DNA of 64,000 nt, taken from positions 3,674,876 to 3,738,875 of the forward strand of contig OX638380.1 in NCBI GenBank assembly GCA_951813855.1. Reading direction: 5' to 3'. This stretch comes from an uncultured Verrucomicrobiae bacterium. GTDB lineage: Bacteria; Verrucomicrobiota; Verrucomicrobiia; Limisphaerales; AAA164-E04. The translations under genes were made by a program, and so were the position numbers. Positions 25,699-34,509 of this stretch are shown in pieces (the stretch's first letter is position 1; every line of letters starts with the position of its first letter). A model generated the notes under the pieces. The model did no database searches and had not been told where the DNA came from. It worked only from the letters and a program-made list of their open reading frames with translations.

Positions 25699-26909
25699 TC
25701 GGCATAGCCGCGGCGTGGCTGGCGGGGTTTAATCCGGCGGTTCCGGCCGGGGAGTGGCCTGGGTTTCTGGGGCCGAACCGTGATGGCTTCCAACCCGGCG
25801 AAACCCTGCCGGATCAGTGGCCCGGAGGCCCTCGCAAGCTTTGGCAACGCGACGTGGGGAGCGGTTTCAGCGGACCGATCGCGCTGACGGAACGCGTCAT
25901 TCTGCACCATCGCCTAGGCAACGAGGAACATCTGTGGAGCCTGGACCCGGCGACGGGAGAAGAGCAATGGCGGTTCTTTTATCCGACGAACTATCGTGAC
26001 GATTTCGGGTTCGATAATGGACCTCGAGCCACTCCGACGGCCTATCGGGGACGGCTTTACGCTTACGGGGCGCAGGGCGTGTTGAACTGTTTGGATCTGC
26101 AGACAGGGCGGGGGATTTGGCGAGTGGATACCCGGCTGTTGCTTAATGCGCCCAAGGGATTCTTCGGCCTTGCCTGTTCTCCGTTGGCGAGCGGCGACGA
26201 GTTGCTGCTCAACGTGGGCGGTTCGGGGGGCAACGGGATCGTGGCTTTCGACCGGTTGACGGGGGACATTCGCTGGAAGGCGTCCCGGGACGAAGCGAGT
26301 TACTCGTCTCCGGTGGCTGCCACGATCGGCGGCGTCCGCCAGGCGATCTTTTTCGATCGTCAGGGACTCAAAGCCGTCGAACTCGGCACGGGAAGGATTC
26401 GTTCGACTTGGCGCTGGCGGCCTCGCGTCGGCGCGTCGGTCAACGCCGCCAGTCCGGTGGTGTACGACAATCAAGTAATGTTAACCACCAGTTACGACAC
26501 CGGCGCGATCGTGCTCGATCTGACTCGGCCGATGCCGCAGAAGGTTTGGAGCAACGATCTGTCTCTTTCCAGTCATTATTCGACGCCGGTGCGCCGGGGA
26601 GACTACCTGTATGGATTTCACGGACGTCAGGAAAGGGGCGCGATATTGCGTTGCGTTTCGTGGCGGGACGGCGAGATAAAGTGGAGTCAGCCGAACGTTC
26701 GCAACGGCAGTATCCTGTCGGTCGGAGAACGTTTGTTGATACTGCAGGAGAACGGCGAATTAATCATGGCCGTCGCTACGCCCGAACGCTATCAGGAGTT
26801 GGACCGAGCGCAGATTTTGCCGTTCGGGGTTCGCGCTTATCCGGCGTTTGCCGACGGCGTCCTTTATGCCCGCAGCCCGAAAGTGCTGGTGGCGTTCCGC
26901 TTGCGTTGA
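25689..26909 (+). pseudogene. PQQ-like beta-propeller protein, separated from its start by two IS elements
   Basis: The frame is open from the duplication onward and reads WGGVGIAAAWLAGFNPAVPAG, the remainder of a signal peptide (given here in 20 residues plus one Gly), then EWPGFLGPNRDGF, the typical start of exported PVC-group PQQ-like propellers. Blades follow with recurring LDPATGEEQWRF, LDLQTGRGIWRV and FDRLTGDIRWKA motifs. Its own start codon and promoter are 4.4 kb upstream (21288-21335). An internal GTG at 25854 could start a shorter cytoplasmic product, which would lack the export signal. The rest of the frame is undamaged, so the disruption is probably recent. Confidence 0.88.
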
Positions 26910-26917
26910 TGCCGTCG

Positions 26918-26940
26918 CCGGGGGCGGGGCGGCCCCGGCG
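26918..26940. terminator. GC-rich hairpin between convergent genes
   Basis: Arms gccgggg and ccccggc with a 9-base loop lie between the rightward propeller gene and leftward gpsA. There is no T-tract; assignment rests on position and symmetry. Confidence 0.35.
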
Positions 26941-27021
26941 GTTGGCCGGTTCGGCGGAAACGATCGGGATGGAGGGTTCCGGTAACGGGCGTCTGCCGCC
27001 TGGCGCCGGGAAACAAGTCGT

Positions 27022-28002
27022 TTAGTCTTCGGGTTTCGTATCCCGGCCCAGCAGGGATTTCAGGGCGTCGGCGACGGGTTTTTTCTGGTAAAGCATGGCG
27101 TACACTTCGTCGACGATCGGAGTTTCCACTTGCAGCTGCCGGGCCAAGCGGTGGGCCGAACGGGACGTCGGGATCCCTTCGACGACGGATTGGCTGTGGG
27201 CCAGTATGTCGTCGACCGATTGGCCTTTTCCTAATTCTTCGCCGAAGGTTCGGTTGCGGCTGAGGGGCGAGAAGCAGGTGACCGTCAAGTCGCCCAGGCC
27301 GGAGAGTCCCGAGAAAGTCTTGCCGTTGGCGCCCGCCGCGATGCCGAGCCGGCTGATTTCCGCGACTCCGCGGGTGATGAGGGCGGCTTTGCTGTTATCG
27401 CCCAGCGCCAGTCCGTCTACTACTCCAGCTGCGATAGCGATGACGTTTTTGAGCGCGCCTCCCAGTTCGACCCCGATCAGATCGGTCGAAGAGTAAACGC
27501 GAAAAGTCGGGCGATGGAATAAAGTCCGCGCCGTGGCGGCGGCTTCGGGTTGGCGGCTGGCGACGACGCCGGCGGCGGGTTTGCCGGCGGCGACTTCCTG
27601 AGCGATGGTTGGGCCGGATAGCACCGCGGGAACGGCCTCGGGGAGTTCCGAGTTCAGGATGCCGGCCATCGTGAGCCCGGTATGGTATTCGATGCCTTTG
27701 GTGACCGAGACGGCGAGGCCGCGGAAATCGCCGGTTTGCCGGAGCACCTCCCGGAATCCCCGGGAGGGAATCGCCACTACCAAGGCTTCCGCTGGCTCGA
27801 CGCACCGGCGCAGGGAGGGTTCGGTTCGGATCGTTTCCGGTAGCTGCACTCCGGGCAGGTGGCGTTGGTTTTCGCGGTGTTCCCGAACGGTTCGCAGAAC
27901 CATCGGGTCGCGGGCCCACAGCGCCGTTTCGTGGCCGTTCTCGGCGGCTAACTTGGCCAAGACGGTTCCCCAAGCGCCGCCGCCCAATATGGCTACCCTC
28001 AT
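27022..28002 (-). CDS. gpsA: Glycerol-3-phosphate dehydrogenase [NAD(P)+]
   Basis: From ATG 28002 (MRVAILGGGAWGTVLAKLAAENGH) the protein has a Rossmann GGGAWGT motif, the catalytic-region block GVELGGALKNVIAIAAGVVDGL, and SGLGDLTVTCFSPLSRNR, all family hallmarks. It reduces dihydroxyacetone phosphate to sn-glycerol 3-phosphate, the backbone of phospholipids. The ATG overlaps the plsY stop by 4 bases, so synthesis of glycerol 3-phosphate and its acylation are coupled in one operon. An in-frame upstream start (28140) would run far into plsY and is not favoured. Confidence 0.96.
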   Translation of the reverse strand: MRVAILGGGAWGTVLAKLAAENGHETALWARDPMVLRTVREHRENQRHLPGVQLPETIRTEPSLRRCVEPAEALVVAIPSRGFREVLRQTGDFRGLAVSVTKGIEYHTGLTMAGILNSELPEAVPAVLSGPTIAQEVAAGKPAAGVVASRQPEAAATARTLFHRPTFRVYSSTDLIGVELGGALKNVIAIAAGVVDGLALGDNSKAALITRGVAEISRLGIAAGANGKTFSGLSGLGDLTVTCFSPLSRNRTFGEELGKGQSVDDILAHSQSVVEGIPTSRSAHRLARQLQVETPIVDEVYAMLYQKKPVADALKSLLGRDTKPED

Positions 28003-28748
28003 GACGGTTTTTCCTTTTGTCCGATGCGTGATTCCTCTCCCGCCCACAGGCGTTTGATATTGGTGCGATGGCAATAGACGGCCAGGAGTCCGATCGCCAA
28101 GGCGAATTCCTGCAAGATGCCGGGAGAGGAGGCCCGGCACCAGACGCTGTAGGGCAGCATGGCCGAGGCACCCAGGGAGCCGACCGAAACGGTTCGGGTT
28201 ATGGCCGCCAGAAAAAGAAAGGTGATCAGCGCGACCAGAAGGCTAGTGGGAGCCACGTAGAGAAAAACGCCGGCGGAGGTGGCGATGCCTTTGCCGCCCT
28301 TGAACCCTAGCCAACAGGTGTAATTATGGCCTAAGATGGCCGCATAGCCCGCGAAAATCGTCAAGCGGTACGGCAACTCAGGATCCGAGGCGAACTCGTT
28401 TCCCGGCAGCAGTTCGGGAAGGCGGTAGGCGAGCCAACAAGCCAAGGTTCCTTTCAGCAGGTCGAGAATCAGCACTGCGGCTCCGGCAGCCTTTCCCAGT
28501 ACCCGCAAGGCGTTGGCCGTGCCGATGTTGCCGCTGCCCTTGGTGCGTATATCGGCGCCGAATAATCGTCCCGCTAAAAATCCGAACGGAATCGAACCGG
28601 CCAGATATCCGAGTGCCATGGCCGTTAATGCCGCGGCGACGGCCCCGGTGGTGCAACCTCTCCAGAGTAGATAGCCAGCAAAGAGTGCGGGGACCAAGAT
28701 CTTCAAGCGCCACCAACCTAATTGATTGATTCGGGGGCGCAAGATCAA
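27999..28748 (-). CDS. plsY: Glycerol-3-phosphate acyltransferase PlsY
   Basis: The protein is a multi-pass membrane enzyme that acylates glycerol 3-phosphate from acyl phosphate. Family motifs are AGSIPFGFLAGRLFGADIRTKGSGNIGTANALR (split: GSIPFGFLAGR and SGNIGTANALR), ILGHNYTCWLGFKGGKGIATSAGV, with the first piece near the N terminus, and a C-terminal HRTNIKRLWAGEE. The TTG start at 28748 gives one extra hydrophobic segment relative to many PlsY proteins; the true start may be further in. It is the first gene of the plsY-gpsA pair. Confidence 0.95.
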   Translation of the reverse strand: MILRPRINQLGWWRLKILVPALFAGYLLWRGCTTGAVAAALTAMALGYLAGSIPFGFLAGRLFGADIRTKGSGNIGTANALRVLGKAAGAAVLILDLLKGTLACWLAYRLPELLPGNEFASDPELPYRLTIFAGYAAILGHNYTCWLGFKGGKGIATSAGVFLYVAPTSLLVALITFLFLAAITRTVSVGSLGASAMLPYSVWCRASSPGILQEFALAIGLLAVYCHRTNIKRLWAGEESRIGQKEKPS

Positions 28749-28798
28749 ATCGGGCCGTTGGACGGTTGTCCGGGATTATGCTAGGTTAGGGGGCATTG

Positions 28799-29242
28799 AT
28801 GAGCGCCGAACGTCTGTCTTTCCAGTTTTTCCAGGCCGAAACCGGCACGGCTCTCAAGTTGCCCTTGGCCGGCACGGCGGTAAGCGCCGGGTTTCCTTCG
28901 CCGGCCGATGATTTCGTCGAGGGACGGATCGATCTCAACGAGTTTCTCATTCGGCATCCGACCGCGACGTTCTATTTGCGCGTGCATGGCCATTCGATGG
29001 CGCAGGCCGGGATCCTGGACGGCGATCACGTGGTGGTGGATCGCAGCGAACGGGCCAAGGCGGGGGATATCGTCGTGGCGGTGGTCGACGGCGAGTTTAC
29101 GCTCAAGCGTCTGGAGCGGTCGGGCGAGAAGTGGATTTTGCGGGCCGAAGGCGTCGGGTTCGCGGATATCGAAATCGCCGGAGCGGACCAGGTCGAAGTC
29201 TGGGGCGTGGTGATCGGCGTGTTCCGAAAGTTTGGCCGGTGA
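28799..29242 (+). CDS. umuD: UmuD-like translesion polymerase subunit (S24 peptidase)
   Basis: The protein (about 147 residues) has no DNA-binding domain, unlike LexA. It has a self-cleavage Ala-Gly (VSAGFPSPADD), the nucleophile Ser in VHGHSMAQAGI and the general-base Lys in FTLKRLER. RecA-stimulated self-cleavage would give UmuD', which joins UmuC as polymerase V. The ATG at 28799 is preferred over the TTG 3 bases before. The stop overlaps the GTG start of umuC. An SOS operator is expected upstream, but none matching a consensus I know was seen. Confidence 0.93.
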   Translation: MSAERLSFQFFQAETGTALKLPLAGTAVSAGFPSPADDFVEGRIDLNEFLIRHPTATFYLRVHGHSMAQAGILDGDHVVVDRSERAKAGDIVVAVVDGEFTLKRLERSGEKWILRAEGVGFADIEIAGADQVEVWGVVIGVFRKFGR

Positions 29243-30510
29243 GTGCGGATCGTCTCTTCGCGTTGGTGGACGGCAACAATTTTTACGTGTCCTGCGAACG
29301 CGTTTTCCGCCCTTCGTTATGCTGCCGTCCGGTCGTGGTGATGTCCAATAACGACGGTTGCGCGATTTCCCGCAGCGAGGAGGCCAAGCTGTTGGGTATC
29401 GGCATGGGCGAACCGGTGTTCAAGTATCGGGCGTTGATCGAGCGTCACGGCGTGGAATTATGTTCGGCCAATTTCACGCTTTACGGCGATATGTCGACTC
29501 GGGTGAACGAAACGTTGCGGACTTTCGCTCCGGGGATTGAGATGTATTCCATCGACGAAAGTTTCGTTGATTTGTCGGGAATGGCGGACCGCGACCTGAA
29601 AGGGTACGGCCGGGAGATGCGGGAGCGCGTCCGGCGCTGGACGGGCATTCCCGTTTGCGTCGGGATCGGTCCGACCAAGGCGTTGGCGAAATTGGGCAAC
29701 GCCGTCGCCAAGAAAAACAAGTTGTTTGCCGGAGTCTGCGATTTGATGGACCGGCGGTTTCGGGAACAGGTGTTGCGATTGTTTCCGGTCGGCGACGTTT
29801 GGGGAGTGGGGCGGGCGAAGCGGCGTCAGTTGACGGCGCTGGGGATCGATACCGCTGCCCGGTTGGCGGAATTGCCCTTGGGACAGGCGCGGGCCTTAGG
29901 CACCGTGGTGCTGGAACGGTTGGTGCGGGAACTCAACGGCGAATCGTGCTTGGAAATGGAAACCGTGCCGGCGGCCAGGAAAAGCGCCGCCGTGACGCGA
30001 TCCTTCGGTCAGCCGGTGAACTCCTTCGCCGAGTTGATGGAAAGCGTCGCCCAGCATGTCGCCCGCGTGGGGGAGAAATTGCGGCAGCAGGACTTGGTCG
30101 CGGGAGAGATGACGGTTTTCACGCACACTTCGTCGTTTCGGGGCGGGCCGCAGCGTTGCGGGACGGGCGCCCGGCGGATCTCGCCGGCGACCAGCGATAC
30201 CCGGCTGCTGCTTCAGGTTGCTCGCCGTTGCGCCGAAAAGGCTTATCGGGGGGGTTACCGGTATATTAAGAGCGGAGTGATCGTCGACGATTTGCGGCCC
30301 CGGCCCGCGGGACAGCCGACGCTTTTCGGCTGGGGAGAAGAGGGTTCGATCGTCTTGATGAAGGCGGTCGACGACATCAATCGGAGGTACGGAGCGGATA
30401 CGGTGTTTCCGGCCAGTCGCGGAACGGCGCGGAGCTGGAAGATGCGTCAACTGAGGCTGTCGCCGCGTTATACGACGCGGATCGGGGACGTGCCGGTGGT
30501 CCGGGCCTGA
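29239..30510 (+). CDS. umuC: UmuC-like Y-family DNA polymerase
   Basis: From GTG 29239 the protein begins FALVDGNNFYVSCERVF, the first metal-binding site of Y-family polymerases. MYSIDESFVDLSGM gives the second catalytic acidic pair. GVGIGPTKALAKLGN appears here as VCVGIGPTKALAKLGN, and the VGRAKRRQLTALGIDT helix-hairpin-helix follows. The little-finger region and a C-terminal UmuC extension (FPASRGTARSWKMRQLRLSPRYTTR) are present. It overlaps umuD by 4 bases (GTGA). Role: error-prone bypass of DNA lesions. Confidence 0.95.
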   Translation: MSADRLFALVDGNNFYVSCERVFRPSLCCRPVVVMSNNDGCAISRSEEAKLLGIGMGEPVFKYRALIERHGVELCSANFTLYGDMSTRVNETLRTFAPGIEMYSIDESFVDLSGMADRDLKGYGREMRERVRRWTGIPVCVGIGPTKALAKLGNAVAKKNKLFAGVCDLMDRRFREQVLRLFPVGDVWGVGRAKRRQLTALGIDTAARLAELPLGQARALGTVVLERLVRELNGESCLEMETVPAARKSAAVTRSFGQPVNSFAELMESVAQHVARVGEKLRQQDLVAGEMTVFTHTSSFRGGPQRCGTGARRISPATSDTRLLLQVARRCAEKAYRGGYRYIKSGVIVDDLRPRPAGQPTLFGWGEEGSIVLMKAVDDINRRYGADTVFPASRGTARSWKMRQLRLSPRYTTRIGDVPVVRA

Positions 30511-30517
30511 AATTGCG

Positions 30518-30538
30518 TCGCCGGATTCGGTCCGGCGA
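30518..30538. terminator. Hairpin after umuC
   Basis: Arms tcgccgga and tccggcga (8 bp, perfect) with a 5-base loop begin 7 bases after the umuC stop. There is no T-tract, so it may be a Rho-dependent or 3'-stabilising structure. Confidence 0.45.
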
Positions 30539-30734
30539 GTGGTTCCGCCGGCCGGAATCTGGTGTGGAAGCTCGAACGATTTCGGCACCGCAGTTCTCGA
30601 ACGGGCGAGTGGCCTTTGGCGAGTCGACTCCGTAGCCCTCACGACCGGGCCGGGATAACCGTCGGCAGAGCCAGCGGTGCGAAGAGGGTTAATTAATTTT
30701 TACCTTGATGCCGATTTGTGGTACGGTCCGGGGG

Positions 30735-31004
30735 ATGTCCGGTGACTTGGCAAGTGAGGGAGACGATTTAAAACGGTTGTCTTACGAAGAAGCCCTGAAG
30801 CGATTGGAGGCGATCGTCGGGGAAATGGAAGGTGACGATTTGGATCTGGAAGGACTGACGGCGCACTACGGGCAAGGCATGCGGTTGCGGAAAGTATGCT
30901 TGGATAAGTTGACGGAAGCCGAGAAGAAGGTTCAGAAGCTGGAAGAGTCGATGGAGGCGAAGCCTTCCTCCGTTCTGGAGGGTGGTTCTGTCCCCGGTTC
31001 GTGA
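30735..31004 (+). CDS. xseB: Exodeoxyribonuclease VII small subunit
   Basis: The roughly 90-residue acidic protein has the XseB pattern: LSYEEALKRLEAIVGEMEGDDLDLEGLTAHYGQGMRLR (as LSYEEALKRLEAIVGEME and LEGLTAHYGQGMRL) and CLDKLTEAEKKVQKL, forming a two-helix coiled coil. It joins XseA to degrade single-stranded DNA; xseA is not in this window. ATG 30735 matches the family start; earlier ATG/TTG starts at 30705-30708 are possible. dxs follows 36 bases later. Confidence 0.93.
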   Translation: MSGDLASEGDDLKRLSYEEALKRLEAIVGEMEGDDLDLEGLTAHYGQGMRLRKVCLDKLTEAEKKVQKLEESMEAKPSSVLEGGSVPGS

Positions 31005-31040
31005 CTGGAGGGCGGATCCCCGAACTAGGAGGAGACAACG

Positions 31041-33035
31041 ATGGGAGCTTTATTCAGCATGGTCGACAACCCCGACCACGTCAAAAATTTGACGTTGGAT
31101 CAGTTGGGGCAATTGGGAGAGGAAATTCGGGAAGAGCTGATCCAGACTCTTTCCAAGAGCGGTGGGCATCTGGGCTCGAACCTGGGCGTCGTGGAGTTGA
31201 CTCTCGCGATGCATTACTGCTTTCGGACGCCGCAGGACAAGTTCGTCTGGGACGTAAGCCATCAGACCTATGTCCACAAGCTGTTGACCGGCCGGAAGGA
31301 TCGATTTTCCACGATCCGAACGACCTGCGGCCTCAACGGGTTCGCGTTGCGAAGCGAGAGCGAGCACGATTGCTACGGAGCGGCGCACGCCGGCACGGCA
31401 CTGTCGGCGGCGTTGGGCATGGCCGCGGCGCGCGACAAGCGGGGCGGCAAGGAGCACGTGGTCGCTGTCTTCGGCGACGCGGCCCTTACCAACGGTATTT
31501 CGTTCGAAGCGCTCAACAATATCGCCCGCACCACCGACCGGTTTATCGGTATTCTCAACGACAACGAATGGAGCATCGCCAAGAACGTGGGCGCCATCTC
31601 CAACTATCTGAACAAGCTGATCATCCATCCGGCTTATTCCCGGACGCAACAGGGGATGAGCAAGTTGTTGAAATCCATTCCGAAGGGAGAGCTGGCTACT
31701 CGGTTGGGGCATTGGGGCGGGGAATTGATCAAGGCATCGATATCCAGTTTGGCGCTCAAGGGTCACGAGGACGAATCCCATCACAAGGACGACGGGGGCA
31801 GGGGAAACAGCGGGTTGATTTTCGAAGAGATCGGCCTGCGTTATCTCGGACCGTTCGACGGCCACGATTTATCGACGTTGATCGCGGTTCTCGAGTACGC
31901 CAAGACGAGCGATCAACCCTTGTTGCTGCACGTCATCACGAAGAAGGGCCGGGGTTACGAAGCGGCCGAGCGCCATCCTGAGAAGTTGCACGGAGTCGGC
32001 CCTTACGACGCCAAAACCGGCGTTGCCGTCAAAAAAGGCGGCGGCCCTCCGGCGTGGCAGAACGTCTTCGGAGAAACCATGGTCCGGTTGTGCAAGAGAG
32101 ATTCCGCGGTAGTCGGCATCACCGCGGCAATGCCCAGTGGGACCGGCCTGAAGATCCTGGAGAAGGAGATGCCGGATCGTTACTACGACGTGGGGATTGC
32201 CGAGGAACACGCGGTGTTGTTCGCTTGCGGCATGGCGACCATGGGCTTCCATCCGGTCTGCGCCATCTATTCGACCTTTTTGCAACGGGCCTACGATTGC
32301 ATCATTCACGATGCCGCCCTGCAGGATTTGCCGGTCACTTTCTGCATGGATCGAGCCGGGTTGTCGCCCCAGGACGGCCCGACGCACCACGGCATGTTCG
32401 ATATCGCCTACTTGCGTTGCGTTCCCAATATCATCGCCATGGCCCCCAAGGACGAGGACGAACTGGTGGATATGATGTTCACCGCGAATCACGAAAAGCA
32501 TCCCGTGTTCATTCGCTATCCTCGCGGTGCCGCCGAAGGCGTGCCGATCAAGGAGAACCATACGTTGCTGGAAATCGGAAAGGCGGAGATCACCGCCCGG
32601 TTCAGCGATAACGGCAAACCGAAGATTGCTATTTTCGGGTTGGGCAATTTCCATTCGGTCGCCCGGAATATCGCGGAGACCCTGACGGACTTGGATCTGG
32701 CGGTGATCAATCCCCGGTTTACCAAGCCGATCGACGAGTCGACTACCGAATTTTTCGGGAGAACGGCCGATTTGGTCGTTACCATCGAGGATCATGTCGT
32801 GACCGGAGGCTACGGCACGGCGGTGGTCGAATTGTATTCTCAGCTAGACATCAAGACTACCGTCCTGCGAGTGGGATGGCCCGACTTGTTTGTCGAGCAT
32901 GCGTCCTCCGCCGGGGATCTGCGGAAAAAATACGGACTGACCGCCGAGGCCATCGGGGATAAGATCGCGCAGGCCGTCAACGATCGGCATCGCGATTCGA
33001 AGGTCGAGGTCGAAGCGGAGGGCAGGGTAGCCTAA
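31041..33035 (+). CDS. dxs: 1-deoxy-D-xylulose-5-phosphate synthase (divergent subgroup)
   Basis: The 664-residue transketolase-like enzyme condenses pyruvate and glyceraldehyde 3-phosphate in the MEP isoprenoid pathway, using thiamine diphosphate. Seen: SGGHLGSNLGVVELTLAMHY, WDVSHQTYVHKLLTGR, the diphosphate/metal motif (GDAALTNG to NDNEWSIAKNVG), the catalytic Glu in IAEEHAVLFACGMA, and DGPTHHGMFDIAYLR. Several positions differ from classical Dxs (DVSHQ for DVGHQ, AAHAGT for TGHSST), which suggests a PVC-lineage subgroup. A strong ribosome-binding site (ggagga) lies before the ATG. Confidence 0.93.
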   Translation: MGALFSMVDNPDHVKNLTLDQLGQLGEEIREELIQTLSKSGGHLGSNLGVVELTLAMHYCFRTPQDKFVWDVSHQTYVHKLLTGRKDRFSTIRTTCGLNGFALRSESEHDCYGAAHAGTALSAALGMAAARDKRGGKEHVVAVFGDAALTNGISFEALNNIARTTDRFIGILNDNEWSIAKNVGAISNYLNKLIIHPAYSRTQQGMSKLLKSIPKGELATRLGHWGGELIKASISSLALKGHEDESHHKDDGGRGNSGLIFEEIGLRYLGPFDGHDLSTLIAVLEYAKTSDQPLLLHVITKKGRGYEAAERHPEKLHGVGPYDAKTGVAVKKGGGPPAWQNVFGETMVRLCKRDSAVVGITAAMPSGTGLKILEKEMPDRYYDVGIAEEHAVLFACGMATMGFHPVCAIYSTFLQRAYDCIIHDAALQDLPVTFCMDRAGLSPQDGPTHHGMFDIAYLRCVPNIIAMAPKDEDELVDMMFTANHEKHPVFIRYPRGAAEGVPIKENHTLLEIGKAEITARFSDNGKPKIAIFGLGNFHSVARNIAETLTDLDLAVINPRFTKPIDESTTEFFGRTADLVVTIEDHVVTGGYGTAVVELYSQLDIKTTVLRVGWPDLFVEHASSAGDLRKKYGLTAEAIGDKIAQAVNDRHRDSKVEVEAEGRVA

Positions 33036-33106
33036 TCCCGGTTCGGGAACGCCCTGGGTTAGTTTGACGCAGCGCCGCTCGGCGCTGTTCGGTTTCTCGA
33101 TTAGCT

Positions 33107-34465
33107 GTGGCACAATCTGAATTTTCGCCTCCCGAGGAGGGCGATAGAATAGCGATATCCTCCGGAACGTTGCAGGTGCCGGCGCGGCCGATCATTCCGT
33201 TTATCCGCGGGGACGGCACGGGCCGGGATATTTGGTCGGCCAGCGAGCGGGTTCTGGAAGCGGCGGTAACCAAAGCCTACGAAGGCCGGCGGCAACTCGT
33301 CTGGTACGAAGTCTTTGCCGGAGAAGCGGCGAAACGGCGGTTCGACGATTGGTTGCCGGCGGCGACCGTCGAAGCCTTTCGGGAATATCTGATCGGGATC
33401 AAGGGTCCGTTGACGACGCCGGTCGGGGGCGGCTTTCGTTCGCTTAATGTGACGCTTCGCCAACAACTGGACCTTTACGTCTGCCAACGCCCAGTTCAGT
33501 ACTTTTCCGGGGTGCCTTCTCCGGTGAAGCGTCCCGAAAAAGTCGATATGGTCATTTTCCGGGAGAACACCGAAGACATTTACGCCGGCATCGAGTATCG
33601 GGGCGGCACGCCCGAGGCGGCCCGGGTCCTGGATTTTTTCCGGGAGAACTTTCCCGAACAGTTCGCGAAGGTGCGGTTCGGCACCCCAGAACGGATCCAG
33701 GAATATATGGATCGCGCTTCGCCGGGCCACAGCGCTCCTTCCGTCGAAGTGGGGATCGGCATCAAACCGGTTTCCGAGGTGGGGACTATCCGCTTGGTGA
33801 AGGCCGCCGTCGACTACGCTTTGACCCAGAAGCGCCGGAGCGTGACCTTGGTCCATAAGGGAAACATCATGAAATTTACCGAAGGCGCCTTTCGGGATTG
33901 GGGTTATGCCGCCGCCGAACGGATCTTCGGCGAGCGAGTCTATACTTGGGCGCAATACGCTCGCACTCAAGCCGAGCGAGGCGAGGAAGCGGCTCGTGCC
34001 GAACAGGCGGCGGCGCTCGAGCGCGGAGCGCTCCTGATCAAGGACGCCATTGCGGACATCGCTTTGCAGCAAGTGTTGACGCGCCCGGAAGAATTCGACG
34101 TCATCGCCACCCTCAATCTGAACGGCGATTATCTTTCCGACGCTCTGGCCGCTCAGGTCGGCGGCATCGGAATCGCGCCCGGAGGCAATATCAACTACGT
34201 GACGGGCCACGCCATTTTCGAGGCGACGCACGGCACGGCGCCCAAGTACGCGAATCTGGATAAAGTCAACCCCGGCAGCGTAATCCTGAGCGGGGAAATG
34301 ATGTTGCGTTATTTGGGTTGGAAAGAAGCGGCCGACTTGGTCTTGAAAGGGCTCAGCGGCGCGATCGCTTCCCGTCGCCTGACTTATGACTTCGCCCGTT
34401 TGACCGAGGGCGCGACGGAGATCGGTTGTTCGGCTTTCGGCGACAACGTGATCGCCCATATGTAA
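33107..34465 (+). CDS. icd: Isocitrate dehydrogenase (NADP+)
   Basis: The 452-residue protein (GTG start) oxidatively decarboxylates isocitrate to 2-oxoglutarate in the citric acid cycle. Visible motifs are the substrate-binding [15 protein letters not shown] with the Ser that is phosphorylated in E. coli, [36 protein letters not shown], and [35 protein letters not shown] retains the Lys-Tyr pair that selects NADP+ over NAD+. It is convergent with addA. It would be a second NADPH source beside zwf. Confidence 0.96.
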   Translation: MAQSEFSPPEEGDRIAISSGTLQVPARPIIPFIRGDGTGRDIWSASERVLEAAVTKAYEGRRQLVWYEVFAGEAAKRRFDDWLPAATVEAFREYLIGIKGPLTTPVGGGFRSLNVTLRQQLDLYVCQRPVQYFSGVPSPVKRPEKVDMVIFRENTEDIYAGIEYRGGTPEAARVLDFFRENFPEQFAKVRFGTPERIQEYMDRASPGHSAPSVEVGIGIKPVSEVGTIRLVKAAVDYALTQKRRSVTLVHKGNIMKFTEGAFRDWGYAAAERIFGERVYTWAQYARTQAERGEEAARAEQAAALERGALLIKDAIADIALQQVLTRPEEFDVIATLNLNGDYLSDALAAQVGGIGIAPGGNINYVTGHAIFEATHGTAPKYANLDKVNPGSVILSGEMMLRYLGWKEAADLVLKGLSGAIASRRLTYDFARLTEGATEIGCSAFGDNVIAHM

Positions 34466-34509
34466 GAGGGCCGTCGGCTTCCGCCCCGCGAGCCCCGCTT
34501 CCGGCCGGG

